DNA of 54,959 nt from Peribacillus faecalis (GCF_014712675.1 NZ_JACXSI010000027.1:1-54959), one strand, 5' to 3'; shown: positions 18,010 through 27,001, numbered from the stretch's first letter. A program made the numbers and translations. Notes: generated by a model not told the origin, from the letters alone.

Positions 18010-18774
18010 CTAATGAGAATTAAAATATACACAAATGCGACAACCGTTTTGTTCTTGTACAGGGATGTTCATATCATAGATGTCCCGGAGTGCATCTGAA
18101 TTAATAATTTCATGCGTCGGCCCATTTTTGACGACCTTACCGTCCTTTAATGCAACGATGCGGTCAGAATAAACCGATGCGAAGTTGATATCGTGTAAAA
18201 CAATAACAACCGTTTTGCCAAGCTCATCTACAAGCTTGCGCAAAATTTTCATGATTTGGACCGAGTGTTTCATGTCCAAGTTATTCAACGGCTCATCCAG
18301 CAATACATAATCTGTATCCTGCGCAATGACCATTGCGATAAAAGCTCGCTGTTTTTGACCCCCGGATAATTCGTCTAAAAACTTATCCTGCATATCCGTC
18401 AAGTTCATATATTCAATTGCTTGATCAACAAATTGTTCATCTTCTGCCGTCAAACGGCCTTTTGAATATGGATATCGTCCAAATGAAACAAGCTCGCGTA
18501 TTGTCAAACGCACATTAATGTAGTTTGACTGTTTCAATATTGAAACACGCTTGGCAAAATCATCAGACTTCCATTTTCTCACGTTATTTTTATCCAGTAA
18601 AACTTCCCCTGTGTCTGCATTCATCAAGCGACTGACCATTGAAAGAAGCGTTGACTTACCGGCACCGTTTGGACCGATAAAAGACGTGATCGTCCCCGGC
18701 TCAATCGTTACCGTAACATCTTCTACGACGGCCTTTTTCCCAAATCTCTTCGTAAGTCCTTTGATTTCAATCAT
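18010..18774 (-). CDS. yclP: Iron-siderophore ABC transporter ATPase (YclP-like)
   Basis: A 254-residue ATPase: Walker A GPNGAGKST (34-42), signature ELSGGQKQRAF, Walker B YVLLDEPLNNLD, switch His in VVIVLHDINFAS. It drives import through the YclNO pore. Overlaps the preceding permease gene by 4 nt. The order permease, permease, ATPase, binding protein is that of B. subtilis yclNOPQ. Confidence 0.92.
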   Translation of the reverse strand: MIEIKGLTKRFGKKAVVEDVTVTIEPGTITSFIGPNGAGKSTLLSMVSRLMNADTGEVLLDKNNVRKWKSDDFAKRVSILKQSNYINVRLTIRELVSFGRYPYSKGRLTAEDEQFVDQAIEYMNLTDMQDKFLDELSGGQKQRAFIAMVIAQDTDYVLLDEPLNNLDMKHSVQIMKILRKLVDELGKTVVIVLHDINFASVYSDRIVALKDGKVVKNGPTHEIINSDALRDIYDMNIPVQEQNGCRICVYFNSH

Positions 18775-19724
18775 TTCGCCGCCCTACTTTCCTTTAATAA
18801 TAAGTAGATAAAGTAAATACCGCCTACAAAGTTGATGATGACACTGATTGTTGTGCTCAACTCAAATATATGCTCAACAAGGAATTGTCCACCAACTAAA
18901 GCAATGACACTGATCAAACCGGCACCGACAATTAAGGTTGAATGCTTATATGTCACCAAGTATTGGTATGACAGGTTCGCAACAATCAAGCCTAAAAATG
19001 TGATCGGACCGACAAGTGCAGTAGATGTTGCTATCAGCACAGAAGATAGAATCAAAACATTCATTACAAGACGATCATAATTAATGCCAAGGTTAATCGC
19101 ATTTTCACGACCAAGGGACATGACATCTAGTTGTCTCATAATACGTGCTCCGTATATGAACGCAACCAATAAAATCGCCATCGCAACATATAATAAGTCA
19201 GCATTTACGCTGGTGAAGCTCGCAAATAGCCTCGTTTGCAAACTCAAATATTCTACGGGATCAATCAGCACCTGCAAGAATGACACAAGACTGCCAAGCA
19301 ATGTGCCTAAAATCATCCCAATCAACAACAATAAATAAATCGGATACTTATCCGCTCTGAATAAAAAGCGATACAGCAGTAACGCGAATAAAATCATCGC
19401 AGCAATTGATAAGCCGAAATTCAAATACTTGTTCAATACCCAAATCGATAACGACCCGGCAAAGAAGTAAATCATGGTTTGCACTACTTCGTACATTGAA
19501 TCAAGGCCCATTACGGAAGGCGTCAAAATACGGTTGCGAGTAATGGTCTGGAATACGACTGTTGAATAAGCAATCGCAAATCCTGTTACAACCATCGCGC
19601 CGACACGAATCATTCGTCTCGGAAATGCATAATCAAATCCGCCTTTAATATCATAAAATCCGTATAATAGAACACAGGTAACAGCCAACACAAACAATAA
19701 AGCCAGTTTCAAACTATTTCGCAT
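18771..19724 (-). CDS. yclO: Iron-siderophore ABC transporter permease (YclO-like)
   Basis: A 317-residue FecCD-family permease with about nine membrane helices. The conserved ATPase-docking region ALVGPITFLGLIVANLSYQ is at about 238-256. Overlaps the yclN-type gene by 11 nt. Forms a heterodimeric pore with it. Confidence 0.9.
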   Translation of the reverse strand: MRNSLKLALLFVLAVTCVLLYGFYDIKGGFDYAFPRRMIRVGAMVVTGFAIAYSTVVFQTITRNRILTPSVMGLDSMYEVVQTMIYFFAGSLSIWVLNKYLNFGLSIAAMILFALLLYRFLFRADKYPIYLLLLIGMILGTLLGSLVSFLQVLIDPVEYLSLQTRLFASFTSVNADLLYVAMAILLVAFIYGARIMRQLDVMSLGRENAINLGINYDRLVMNVLILSSVLIATSTALVGPITFLGLIVANLSYQYLVTYKHSTLIVGAGLISVIALVGGQFLVEHIFELSTTISVIINFVGGIYFIYLLLKESRAAK

Positions 19725-20667
19725 ATGCTCTCCCCCTAAATAGCATAATTAAGAAGATTGCACTGCCGATTACTGCTACAGTCACATTCACCGGAATCTC
19801 ATACGGGTGAATGATAACGCGTCCGATAATATCGCATAGAAGCAGGAACACAATGCCCAATAGCGCAGTATGCGGAATCGTTTTCCGCAAGTTATCTCCC
19901 ATATAAAGCGATACGATATTCGGTACAATAAGACCTAAAAACGGAATAACGCCGACCGTCAGCACTACAGTAGTAGCGATAATCGCAACTAAGACAAGAC
20001 CGGTATTCAAAACCCATTTGTAGCTCAGACCAAGGTTTTTGGCAAATTCCTCACCCATTCCGGCTACTGTAAATTTATTTGCATAAAGGTACGCCAAAAT
20101 AACAGCCGGTATACTCAAGTACAACAGCTCGTAGCGACCTGAAATCACAAGCGTAAAACTTCCCATCAACCAAGATGAAATATTTTGTATAATATCCGCT
20201 TCATAAGCAAAAAATGTCGTGATTGATGACAGAATGTTACCATACATGATTCCAATCAGTGGAACAAAAATAACATCCTTGAATTTAATGCGATCCAAAA
20301 TCTGCATAAAAACAAAAGTTCCTGCCAGTGCAAATGCGAAACTGAATATGATTTGCTGTGTATACGTTACGTTTGTAAAAAACAGCATAGAAATCATTAT
20401 CCCCATTTTAGCTGCATCCAGAGTTCCAGCCGTTGTCGGGGAAACAAATTTATTCCGGCTCAGACTTTGCATAATCAAACCGGCAATACTCATTCCGGCT
20501 CCTGCCAAAATAATAGCAATAAGACGCGGTACACGGCTGATTAAGAATATTTGTGTTTCATCAGAATCCCAATCAAGCAAATCAGTTACTTTAATATCTA
20601 TCGCACCAATAAAAAGTGAAATAAATGACAGCACCAATGCTGCAATCATCAACATCCATAATCTCAT
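19714..20667 (-). CDS. yclN: Iron-siderophore ABC transporter permease (YclN-like)
   Basis: A 317-residue FecCD permease with RVPRLIAIILAGAGMSIAGLIMQ (about 46-68) and VLTVGVIPFLGLIVPNIVS (about 239-257), both family signatures. First gene of the operon; a Fur box lies about 100 bp upstream. It starts at ATG 20667 after a modest SD. Confidence 0.9.
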   Translation of the reverse strand: MRLWMLMIAALVLSFISLFIGAIDIKVTDLLDWDSDETQIFLISRVPRLIAIILAGAGMSIAGLIMQSLSRNKFVSPTTAGTLDAAKMGIMISMLFFTNVTYTQQIIFSFAFALAGTFVFMQILDRIKFKDVIFVPLIGIMYGNILSSITTFFAYEADIIQNISSWLMGSFTLVISGRYELLYLSIPAVILAYLYANKFTVAGMGEEFAKNLGLSYKWVLNTGLVLVAIIATTVVLTVGVIPFLGLIVPNIVSLYMGDNLRKTIPHTALLGIVFLLLCDIIGRVIIHPYEIPVNVTVAVIGSAIFLIMLFRGRAYAK

Positions 20668-20767
20668 ATGCAGTCCCCATAATTCGTATATTCTCAGTTT
20701 GATAAAAATAAAGATTGCTTCATTCTCTCATAACTGATTATCTATTATAATTTCTTTATCCTTTTCT

Positions 20768-20786
20768 AATGATAATGATTATCATT
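20768..20786. promoter_or_regulatory. Fur box
   Basis: AATGATAATGATTATCATT is a near-perfect match to the 19-bp Fur consensus. It lies in the promoter region of the siderophore-uptake operon, so repression by Fe-loaded Fur is expected. Confidence 0.92.
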
Positions 20787-21032
20787 AATAATAGCAACTA
20801 TTTTGTTGCTATTTATTAAAAAAATTATAAATTTTGTTACAGATTCCTTTGTTACTGACATAAGCACCTATAAGTACCATATTAATCCACTGCTTAAGCT
20901 ATAGATGTAATCCGACTATTCCCCCCTAAATCGACTTTATATTTCCACATAATAATAAAAATGTAAAATAAAGTAATATCTTTAAAAGGAATTTCGCGAA
21001 CAAGCTCCGAATATATTGAATCAATAGAACAT
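20787..21032. other. AT-rich intergenic region without a gene
   Basis: Between the Fur box and the yhgE promoter region; no ORF with an SD and no strong hairpin seen on either strand. Confidence 0.6.
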
Positions 21033-21046
21033 TGAATGTTTATTCA
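21033..21046. promoter_or_regulatory. Candidate TetR-type operator ahead of yhgE
   Basis: TGAATGTTTATTCA is a 5+4+5 inverted repeat 36 bp upstream of the start codon. In Bacillus, yhgE neighbours a TetR regulator (yhgD), but no tetR gene is present here. Confidence 0.4.
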
Positions 21047-21081
21047 TTTTCTATTAATAATCACTAGAATGGAGGTTTTAT

Positions 21082-23583
21082 ATGAACGAATTCTCATCAG
21101 CTTCTGGAAAGAAGGGGATGCGTATTGCACTTATAACTGTCTTATTAGTGCCTTTTATCTACGCAGCCATTATGCTGACAGCGTCTTGGGGACCATACGA
21201 TAATCTCTCAAATCTCCCGGTTGCTGTTGTTAATGAAGACAAAGGTGCAATGTCAGGATCTGATCCGATTAACGCAGGTGAGGATTTAGTTGCAAATCTG
21301 AAGGAAAGTAAGTCTTTAGGATTTGATTTCGTCAGTAAAGAAGAGGCCGAAAAAGGTTTAGAGGATTTGAAGTATTATATGGTCATTGAAATTCCTGAAG
21401 ATTTTTCAGAGAATATCACATCCGTTCTTACTGAAAATCCGACACTTCCGGAACTGAAGTACACGAAAAACGAAGGCTTGCATTTCATGGCCTCCCAAGT
21501 CACTAATTCTGCCACGAATCAGATTCGCGAACAACTTGCTGCGAACATCTCCCAAACATACGCTCAAAATTTATTCTCTCAACTAAATGAAATCGCTTCC
21601 GGTTTTAAGGACGGAGCAGAAGGTTCCGGTCAAATTAATGAAGGCGCTTCCAAACTAAAGGATGGTACAAGCACAATCCTTGAATCACTTCAAGAAAAAT
21701 CACCTGACATCTCTAAATTAGCTGACGGATCACAACAACTAAAAAACGGGACTTCCACATTACTGCAAAAAGTTCACGGTGGGACTGGAAGCATCAATCA
21801 GTTAGCTGGTGGATCACAACAACTAAAAAGTGGGACTTCTACATTGCTGCAAAAAGTCCAAGGCGGGACTGGAAATATTAACCAACTAGCTGATGGGTCT
21901 AGTAAATTGAAAGCAGGTACATCACAGATTTTATCTACGTTAAAGGATAAAACACCAGATATTGTTCAACTGGCTGAAGGATCGAGGGGGGTAGCTGATG
22001 GTAGCACTTTATTAGCTGAAAATTTATCTAAGTTCTCTACAGCACTCCCTACATTCGCCAACGGCGCTGTAGCATATGCGAATGGTGCCAATGATTTCGC
22101 AACAGGCGCTACACAATTAACAGCTAATATAAATGGTTTACCTGGTCAAGTTAGCGCAATGGCTGATGGAGCTGGAAGAATTGCCAGTGGTTCAAACGGT
22201 ATTACTAACGGACTTAAAGCCCTACTTCAACACCCTACTCTAGGACCAATTCTATCTCAAGTTAAAGAATATCAAGACCTTATAAATGGAAGTCAATCGG
22301 TAACAGATAACATCAATGGCTTAGCAGGAAATTTACAACAGTTAAAAGGTAGCGCTGATCGATTAGTTGCTTCCTCCGGAGAGTTAACTAAAGGAGCTTC
22401 TAATTTACAGAATCGTGCGTCAGAGATAAAAGGCGGAGCTGATCAATTCATACCAAGTGCCAATACACTAGCTGCTAGAGCTAAAGAATTATCTGCAGGG
22501 GCTGTCAGGGTTGCTGATGGAAATGCTTCCTTGAATCAATCTTGGGGTACACTGACAAGTTCAGTAGCTCAAGTAGACACTGGCTTAGCACAAATTGCTG
22601 GTGGTACCCAAACTTTAAAAGGCTCATGGTCTGAATTGTCTTCCGGTGTCAAACAAATTGATAGTGGAATGACTCAAGTAAGTGGAGGAACTCAAACTTT
22701 AAAAGGATCTTGGTCTGAATTATCATCTGGTGTTAAACAAATTGATACTGGGATGACCCAAGTTAACAACGGTAACCAAACCGTCAAAGAAGGATGGTCA
22801 ACATTAACAGATGGTGTTCAACAAGTAGATGACGGAATCGCACAAATTGAAGACGGAAGCGGAGAATTAGCATCCGGACTACAAGGGGGCGCTGAGAAAG
22901 TAGGCGCAATTCAAGTAAATGATGCGAATATTAAACAATTCGCTTCTCCTGTCGGTACCGCAGGTGAGACAATTAATGAGTTCCCGTTATACCGCTATGC
23001 CAACGCTCCATATGTTCTTTCACTTGGCTTGTTTGTCGGTGCGTTAATTCTGACGTTGTTTATGGAAACTCGCAGACCGGATGAATACAGCGGTTCGGCA
23101 TTTGCCTGGTATGGTGCACAATTCGCCAAAATGGCCGGTTTTGCTGCCATCCAAGCTGTAATCATGAGTGTGTTCGCTTTATTCTTCCTTAAAATCGGCG
23201 CTTTAAATAGTGTGCTGCTTATATTATTTGCAGTCATTGCCGGCGTCACATTCCTAGCCATCGCCTACTTCTTAGTAGCTTTGGCCGGAAATATCGGCAG
23301 ATTCATAGCTGTAGCCTTCCTTGTGCTTCAGCTTTCTACGACAGGTTCCAGTCTACCGATTGAAATGTTGCCGGAAGGATTGCGTAACTTAAGCAACTTC
23401 TTACCGATGCGTTACTCAATTGACGGATTCAGAGGTTTAGTATCGTTGAATGATACAGGATTTGCTTGGTCTAGCATCATGACACTTTGTATCTTCTTGC
23501 TTGCTGCTGTCGCGCTTATCGCCCTCACAGCTGTCTTGAAGAATAAAAATTCAGCCAGCAATTCCACAAGCTTTGAAGCATAA
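21082..23583 (+). CDS. yhgE: YhgE/Pip family membrane protein
   Basis: An 833-residue protein: an N-terminal membrane helix (about 15-35) with the YhgE/Pip signature (SWGPYDNLSNLPVAVVNEDKGA), a very long extracytoplasmic coiled-coil stalk (about 130-620) of GAxxLxxG-type heptads, and five or six C-terminal helices of ABC-2 permease type (about 640-820). Such proteins are phage-infection or secretion-associated surface anchors (Lactococcus Pip, B. subtilis YueB, which is larger); their normal role is unclear. The stalk holds two sets of nearly identical 28-residue repeats (84 bp). GGAGG lies 7 nt ahead of the ATG. Monocistronic, with its own terminator. Confidence 0.87.
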   Translation: MNEFSSASGKKGMRIALITVLLVPFIYAAIMLTASWGPYDNLSNLPVAVVNEDKGAMSGSDPINAGEDLVANLKESKSLGFDFVSKEEAEKGLEDLKYYMVIEIPEDFSENITSVLTENPTLPELKYTKNEGLHFMASQVTNSATNQIREQLAANISQTYAQNLFSQLNEIASGFKDGAEGSGQINEGASKLKDGTSTILESLQEKSPDISKLADGSQQLKNGTSTLLQKVHGGTGSINQLAGGSQQLKSGTSTLLQKVQGGTGNINQLADGSSKLKAGTSQILSTLKDKTPDIVQLAEGSRGVADGSTLLAENLSKFSTALPTFANGAVAYANGANDFATGATQLTANINGLPGQVSAMADGAGRIASGSNGITNGLKALLQHPTLGPILSQVKEYQDLINGSQSVTDNINGLAGNLQQLKGSADRLVASSGELTKGASNLQNRASEIKGGADQFIPSANTLAARAKELSAGAVRVADGNASLNQSWGTLTSSVAQVDTGLAQIAGGTQTLKGSWSELSSGVKQIDSGMTQVSGGTQTLKGSWSELSSGVKQIDTGMTQVNNGNQTVKEGWSTLTDGVQQVDDGIAQIEDGSGELASGLQGGAEKVGAIQVNDANIKQFASPVGTAGETINEFPLYRYANAPYVLSLGLFVGALILTLFMETRRPDEYSGSAFAWYGAQFAKMAGFAAIQAVIMSVFALFFLKIGALNSVLLILFAVIAGVTFLAIAYFLVALAGNIGRFIAVAFLVLQLSTTGSSLPIEMLPEGLRNLSNFLPMRYSIDGFRGLVSLNDTGFAWSSIMTLCIFLLAAVALIALTAVLKNKNSASNSTSFEA
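21709..21960 (+). repeat. 28-residue (84-bp) tandem repeats in yhgE, set 1
   Basis: QLADGSQQLKNGTSTLLQK..GGTGSIN-type units recur three times with a period of 28 residues; the first two units are highly similar at the DNA level. A period of four heptads keeps the coiled coil in register. Confidence 0.75.
22516..22851 (+). repeat. 28-residue (84-bp) tandem repeats in yhgE, set 2
   Basis: GGTQTLKGSWSELSSGVKQI units start at 22600 and 22684, exactly 84 bp apart, and are nearly identical in protein. More diverged units with the same period flank them on each side. Confidence 0.8.
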
Positions 23584-23606
23584 GATTTAATCTTCAGCAT
23601 AAAAGA

Positions 23607-23636
23607 GGGTCTCCTGTTGAACCAGGAGACCCTTTC
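23607..23636 (+). terminator. Terminator of yhgE
   Basis: GGGTCTCCTG pairs perfectly with CAGGAGACCC across TTGAAC, then TTTCCTT. Confidence 0.85.
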
Positions 23637-23642
23637 CTTGCC

Positions 23643-23843
23643 CTATATTTGAACCCTCTCTTTTATATCTTCCATACCATGTTCAAAGCACTCGTTTGTA
23701 TAATAAAACTGATTCCTCAGATTCAGCTCCTCCCCGTTCTCAAAGAGCGCTTCATATATTTTCAAATTGTCGTCTGTTTTATGCAACTTCACATTCAGGT
23801 GACTCTCGCATATTCGCTCTAATATATGCAGACAGGAAAGATT
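23643..23843 (-). pseudogene. Unrecognised protein-like reading frame lacking a start (remnant)
   Basis: A 66-codon open frame on the minus strand reads NLSCLHILERICESHLNVK, then HKTDDNLKIYEALFENGEEL, and ends KERVQI. Its composition is protein-like. It has no ATG, GTG or TTG near its beginning and is closed upstream by a TAA, so it looks like the 3' part of a small gene that lost its 5' end or was frameshifted. I do not recognise the family. Confidence 0.45.
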
Positions 23844-23858
23844 TTATCCCCCTCTAAT

Positions 23859-24182
23859 TTATTGCGCTTCTCCGTCACCGACAGCATTCTCAGGTGTTTT
23901 GATTAATTCAATAAAAATAAAAATAGCTGTTAAAATATGCATCACCATGCCGACAATCGGTATCCAACCGATACAAGAGGACACAATGCCAAATATATTG
24001 CCGTAGGCATAAACACCATACTGGTAGCTGAACACTACAATAATTATATGAAGTATTAATAAAAATAAAAGCGGAGTCCAATTCAAACCGATGATGATTG
24101 AGCCGCCGATTATCGGTATACCGAAAAATGCTTCTAAACCGCCGCTAACCCATCTCATCATTCTCAAAGTATCCGGATTCAT
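23859..24182 (-). CDS. Small membrane protein of unknown function (DUF4870-like topology)
   Basis: 107 residues with three or four hydrophobic helices (about 17-32, 34-50, 57-75, 75-95) and a short acidic C-terminus. GAGGGG is well placed before the ATG at 24182. No motif beyond a general resemblance to small DUF4870-type membrane proteins. It stands alone with no obvious partner. Confidence 0.7.
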   Translation of the reverse strand: MNPDTLRMMRWVSGGLEAFFGIPIIGGSIIIGLNWTPLLFLLILHIIIVVFSYQYGVYAYGNIFGIVSSCIGWIPIVGMVMHILTAIFIFIELIKTPENAVGDGEAQ

Positions 24183-24371
24183 TCTGATCCCCTCTTTTCA
24201 ATCCTAATAACTCACTCTTTATTATTTAACTCCATCTGACTGCATCAAAACGTTATTGAATAAAATTATTTCATGACACTGACAACAAAATTGCCTTAAA
24301 TTCTTCATATATCGAAAAGAACCATCCTGTAAAATGATGTTATAGCATTTTCTTTTTAGGAGGACTAATGA

Positions 24372-25355
24372 ATGATAAGATTCGGTGTGATAGGAACGAA
24401 TTGGATAACAGATAAATTTATAGAAGCAGCTAAAGAGTTAGAAGATTTTTGTTTAACTGCGGTTTACTCAAGATCAGAAGTAACTGCAAGAGAGTTTGCC
24501 AATGCCCACGGCGCCTCCTATACCTTTACCGATATAGAAGAAATGGCGCAAAGCGATACAATTGACGCTGTTTATATTGCCAGCCCCAACTCTTTCCATG
24601 CATCCCAAGCAATTCTTTGCATGAATAACGGCAAACATGTTTTATGTGAAAAACCGTTCGCATCTAACAAATCAGAAGCAGAAGCCATGATTGCGGCAGC
24701 CCGAAAAAATAACGTACTATTTATGGAGGCAATGAAATCCACATGTACACCGTGCTTTCTGGCCGTTAAAGAACATTTGGATGAAATCGGCCCAGTCCGC
24801 CGCTATTTTGCTAACTTCTGCCAATATTCATCCCGCTACGATGAATATAAGAAAGGCAATATTTTAAATGCCTTCAATCCAACGTTTTCAAATGGGGCCT
24901 TAATGGATATCGGCGTCTATACAATTGCTCCTCTTGTTCATTTATTCGGTGAGCCTCAGTCTATAAAAGCAATGGGCACTATACTTGAATCTGGCGTGGA
25001 TGGGCAAGGAAGCATCATTATGCAATACGAACAGCACGAGGCAGTTGTCATGTATTCAAAAATTACAGATTCCAACCTTCCAAATGAGATTCAAGGAGAA
25101 GCTGGAAGTATTATTATCGATAAAATAAGTTCTCCTTCCCATATCCAAATCAATTACCGTAATGGTGAACAAAAAGACATATCCGTGCAGCAAAAAGAAA
25201 ACACAATGTTTTACGAAGCAAAAGAATTTATCAGCCTTATTAAAAATAACCAAACTGAATCATCGATTAATACTTTTGCGCGATCTATGTCAGTAATTAA
25301 AATCATGGATGAAGTTCGCCGCCAACTCGGCATTACTTATCCGGCTGACCAATAA
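24372..25355 (+). CDS. Gfo/Idh/MocA family oxidoreductase
   Basis: A 327-residue NAD(P)-dependent dehydrogenase: Rossmann start IRFGVIGTNWITDKF (2-16), the family ASPNSFHASQAI block and the EKP motif (HVLCEKPFASNKSEAE, about 90-105), where Lys is catalytic, then the C-terminal alpha/beta substrate domain with NGALMDIGVYTIAPL (about 175-190). Substrates of the family are mostly sugars, inositols or their derivatives; the actual one is unknown. AGGAGG precedes it. Repeat copy C starts at its stop codon. Confidence 0.88.
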   Translation: MIRFGVIGTNWITDKFIEAAKELEDFCLTAVYSRSEVTAREFANAHGASYTFTDIEEMAQSDTIDAVYIASPNSFHASQAILCMNNGKHVLCEKPFASNKSEAEAMIAAARKNNVLFMEAMKSTCTPCFLAVKEHLDEIGPVRRYFANFCQYSSRYDEYKKGNILNAFNPTFSNGALMDIGVYTIAPLVHLFGEPQSIKAMGTILESGVDGQGSIIMQYEQHEAVVMYSKITDSNLPNEIQGEAGSIIIDKISSPSHIQINYRNGEQKDISVQQKENTMFYEAKEFISLIKNNQTESSINTFARSMSVIKIMDEVRRQLGITYPADQ

Positions 25356-25790
25356 GAAAAACCGTCACCGGTCCTTTTTCATTTTTGATTTAACTTTAAT
25401 GAAAAAGGAGCCATTCGGGAACCGAAAAGCGGAAGCGGCCCGCAAGTAAGGAACAGCGACTAAGGACGCTACGTCCGCATATCTTCGTCGCTGTAACTCT
25501 CGTCCTGAGAGCCTCCGACCTGCATAAGACGAATCACGTAGGAAATTGTAAAATTCCTGGAGTGATTTAGCTTATAACCTTGAGCGTCATCACTTGTCAG
25601 TCATGAATTTTACAAGATATTCGAGGAAGCTTTTCTAAGGTTAAAACTGGCTGGCCGCTGCAGCTAGACAACTTTGGTCTTCGGGAAGGCAGGAGAGGAA
25701 CATCGGCTAAGGACGCCACGTCCGCATGTCTTCGCCGATGAGACCTACATCCTGTAGGCCTCATGGCAGGTATAAGGTTAGATAGCTATC
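25353..25790 (+). repeat. Dispersed structured intergenic element, full copy C
   Basis: The longest copy. Starts at the stop codon of the oxidoreductase gene (TAAGAAAAACCGTCACCGG), then a CTTTTTCAT...ATGAAAAAGG stem and GCGGAAGCGGCCCGC. Hairpin 1: ACAGCGAC (25453) with GTCGCTGT (25487), enclosing GGACG/CGTCC. Hairpin 2: CTCTC/GAGAG (25497-25511). Then about 180 nt of spacer. Hairpin 3: CATCGGC (25701) with GCCGATG (25734), enclosing GGACG/CGTCC. Hairpin 4: GACCTACA/TGTAGG. Right end GGCAGGTATAAGGTTAGATAGC. No protein-coding frame is supported. Confidence 0.8.
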
Positions 25791-25816
25791 CACGTTCAAA
25801 ATTCTATTCTTAACAA

Positions 25817-25865
25817 ATAAAAAACAGGCGATCAGAAAGAAAAATCAGTCTTTCCGATTCGCCTG
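25817..25865 (-). terminator. Terminator of the small membrane-protein gene
   Basis: CAGGCGAATCGGAAAG and CTTTCTGATCGCCTG (minus strand) pair with one mismatch and run into TTTTTT. Confidence 0.75.
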
Positions 25866-25934
25866 CTTATTGTCCATTCGATCATCTATATTTAAGGGTT
25901 CGCACTATAGACAGCTTTTTAGTACAAATCAAAC

Positions 25935-26111
25935 TTACGGTTCATTCGGTTTCAGTTTCCCAATCGGTTCAAATTTTAGCTTTCCCCCGGAATCATTTTT
26001 CCGCTTTTCCTCAGCCCAATGCTTCAAGATCCAATATGGAATAATTAACGGCAAAAACCATGCAAAGATGATTAATATTTGAAGAAATAGAACAAATCCT
26101 TGACTATCCAT
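25935..26111 (-). CDS. Small single-helix membrane protein, 58 residues
   Basis: Begins MDSQGFVLFLQILIIF, has one hydrophobic helix (about 6-29) followed by an amphipathic KHWAEEKRKND stretch, and ends GKLKPNEP. AAGGGG lies about 9 nt before the ATG at 26111, and a strong terminator follows, so it looks like a real gene. The layout (short outside, one helix, charged cytoplasmic tail) resembles small PLDc_N/YxlC-like membrane peptides, but I cannot assign a family. An opposite-strand frame here (25870-26082) is its shadow. Confidence 0.65.
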   Translation of the reverse strand: MDSQGFVLFLQILIIFAWFLPLIIPYWILKHWAEEKRKNDSGGKLKFEPIGKLKPNEP

Positions 26112-26320
26112 TCGCTAATCCCCTTCCATTTTTTACTATTTATATACATTTTATGTCTAAATTGTGAACTTTGCAAGCGTTTTCAAAAAAATAGATAAAA
26201 TAGACTACATTGCTAGAAATTATCGTTCCCCCAAGTACCTTTAAATAGCCAAACAAAGTCATTTTTCAAAAAAGATGCTATACTTTATGTAATTCATAAC
26301 TTGTTAAAGGAGGTTCAAAA

Positions 26321-26845
26321 ATGGATCACCGCTCGTTAGTGCTGCTCGGACTGCTGATGGCTCAAAGCCAGCACGGCTATCAAATCAATGAATTCATCGA
26401 GAATAATATGTCGATGATCACCAATATGAAAAAGCCTACAGCGTATGCCACTTTAGATAAATTGAGTAAACAAGGCTTCATTGAGGTCAATACAGAACGT
26501 GAAGGAAACAGACCTCCGCGTAAAGTCTATACAATCAACGAAAAAGGGAGAACTTACTTTTATGAGCTTCTTATCGAAAACCTTTCCTCGGGCGATGCTG
26601 TAGAATATGAAGGCGATATTGGCCTGATGTTTATTGAACACTTACCATTGGAAAAAGCAATAAACGCGTTGCAGCAACGATTGGCTAAAACGGAACAAAG
26701 CTATCATATGTTCAAGAGTATGCCTGACCACGGAACTGCAATTGGTGTCAATTTGGCTATCTCTCATAAAGCAAAAATGCTGGAAGCTGAGATTTCTTTT
26801 TTGAAGGAAACCATCGCAAAACTATCTGCCAAGCAATCCGGTTAA
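26321..26845 (+). CDS. PadR-family transcriptional regulator
   Basis: 174 residues: winged helix (about 1-85) with the PadR signature LVLLGLLMAQSQHGYQINEFIE and the wing NRPPRKVYTINEKG, then a C-terminal helical dimerisation region (Vir_act_alpha_C-like, about 100-170). GGAGG precedes the ATG. It lies directly upstream of an FtsX-type ABC exporter and probably represses it, as PadR regulators next to drug or peptide exporters commonly do. Confidence 0.88.
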   Translation: MDHRSLVLLGLLMAQSQHGYQINEFIENNMSMITNMKKPTAYATLDKLSKQGFIEVNTEREGNRPPRKVYTINEKGRTYFYELLIENLSSGDAVEYEGDIGLMFIEHLPLEKAINALQQRLAKTEQSYHMFKSMPDHGTAIGVNLAISHKAKMLEAEISFLKETIAKLSAKQSG

Positions 26846-26880
26846 GGGAATGGACTGTTACAGGGTCGTATTCCCTTTTT
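26844..26880 (+). terminator. Terminator of the PadR gene, overlapping its stop codon
   Basis: AAGGGAAT (26844-26851) pairs with ATTCCCTT (26870-26877), followed by Ts. The 5' arm includes the last bases of the TAA stop. Confidence 0.7.
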
Positions 26881-26917
26881 TGCGTTTTAAAAAAGCAGTG
26901 TTTCAGAGTCAACGGAT

Positions 26918-26947
26918 TTGACCCCGTATTCAGAATAGATGTATAAT
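26918..26947 (+). promoter_or_regulatory. Promoter of the ABC exporter genes
   Basis: TTGACC (26918) and TATAAT (26942) with an 18-bp spacer, 55 bp before the permease start. Candidate target of the upstream PadR regulator. Confidence 0.6.
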
Positions 26948-27001
26948 TCATTCATAATAGTCAGGATTGATTATTCACATATGGACTAAGGGGTGAAATG
27001 T

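Noticed and set aside
25870-26082. 70-codon plus-strand frame after repeat copy C
   Set aside because: Antisense to the better-supported 58-residue minus-strand gene and without an SD.
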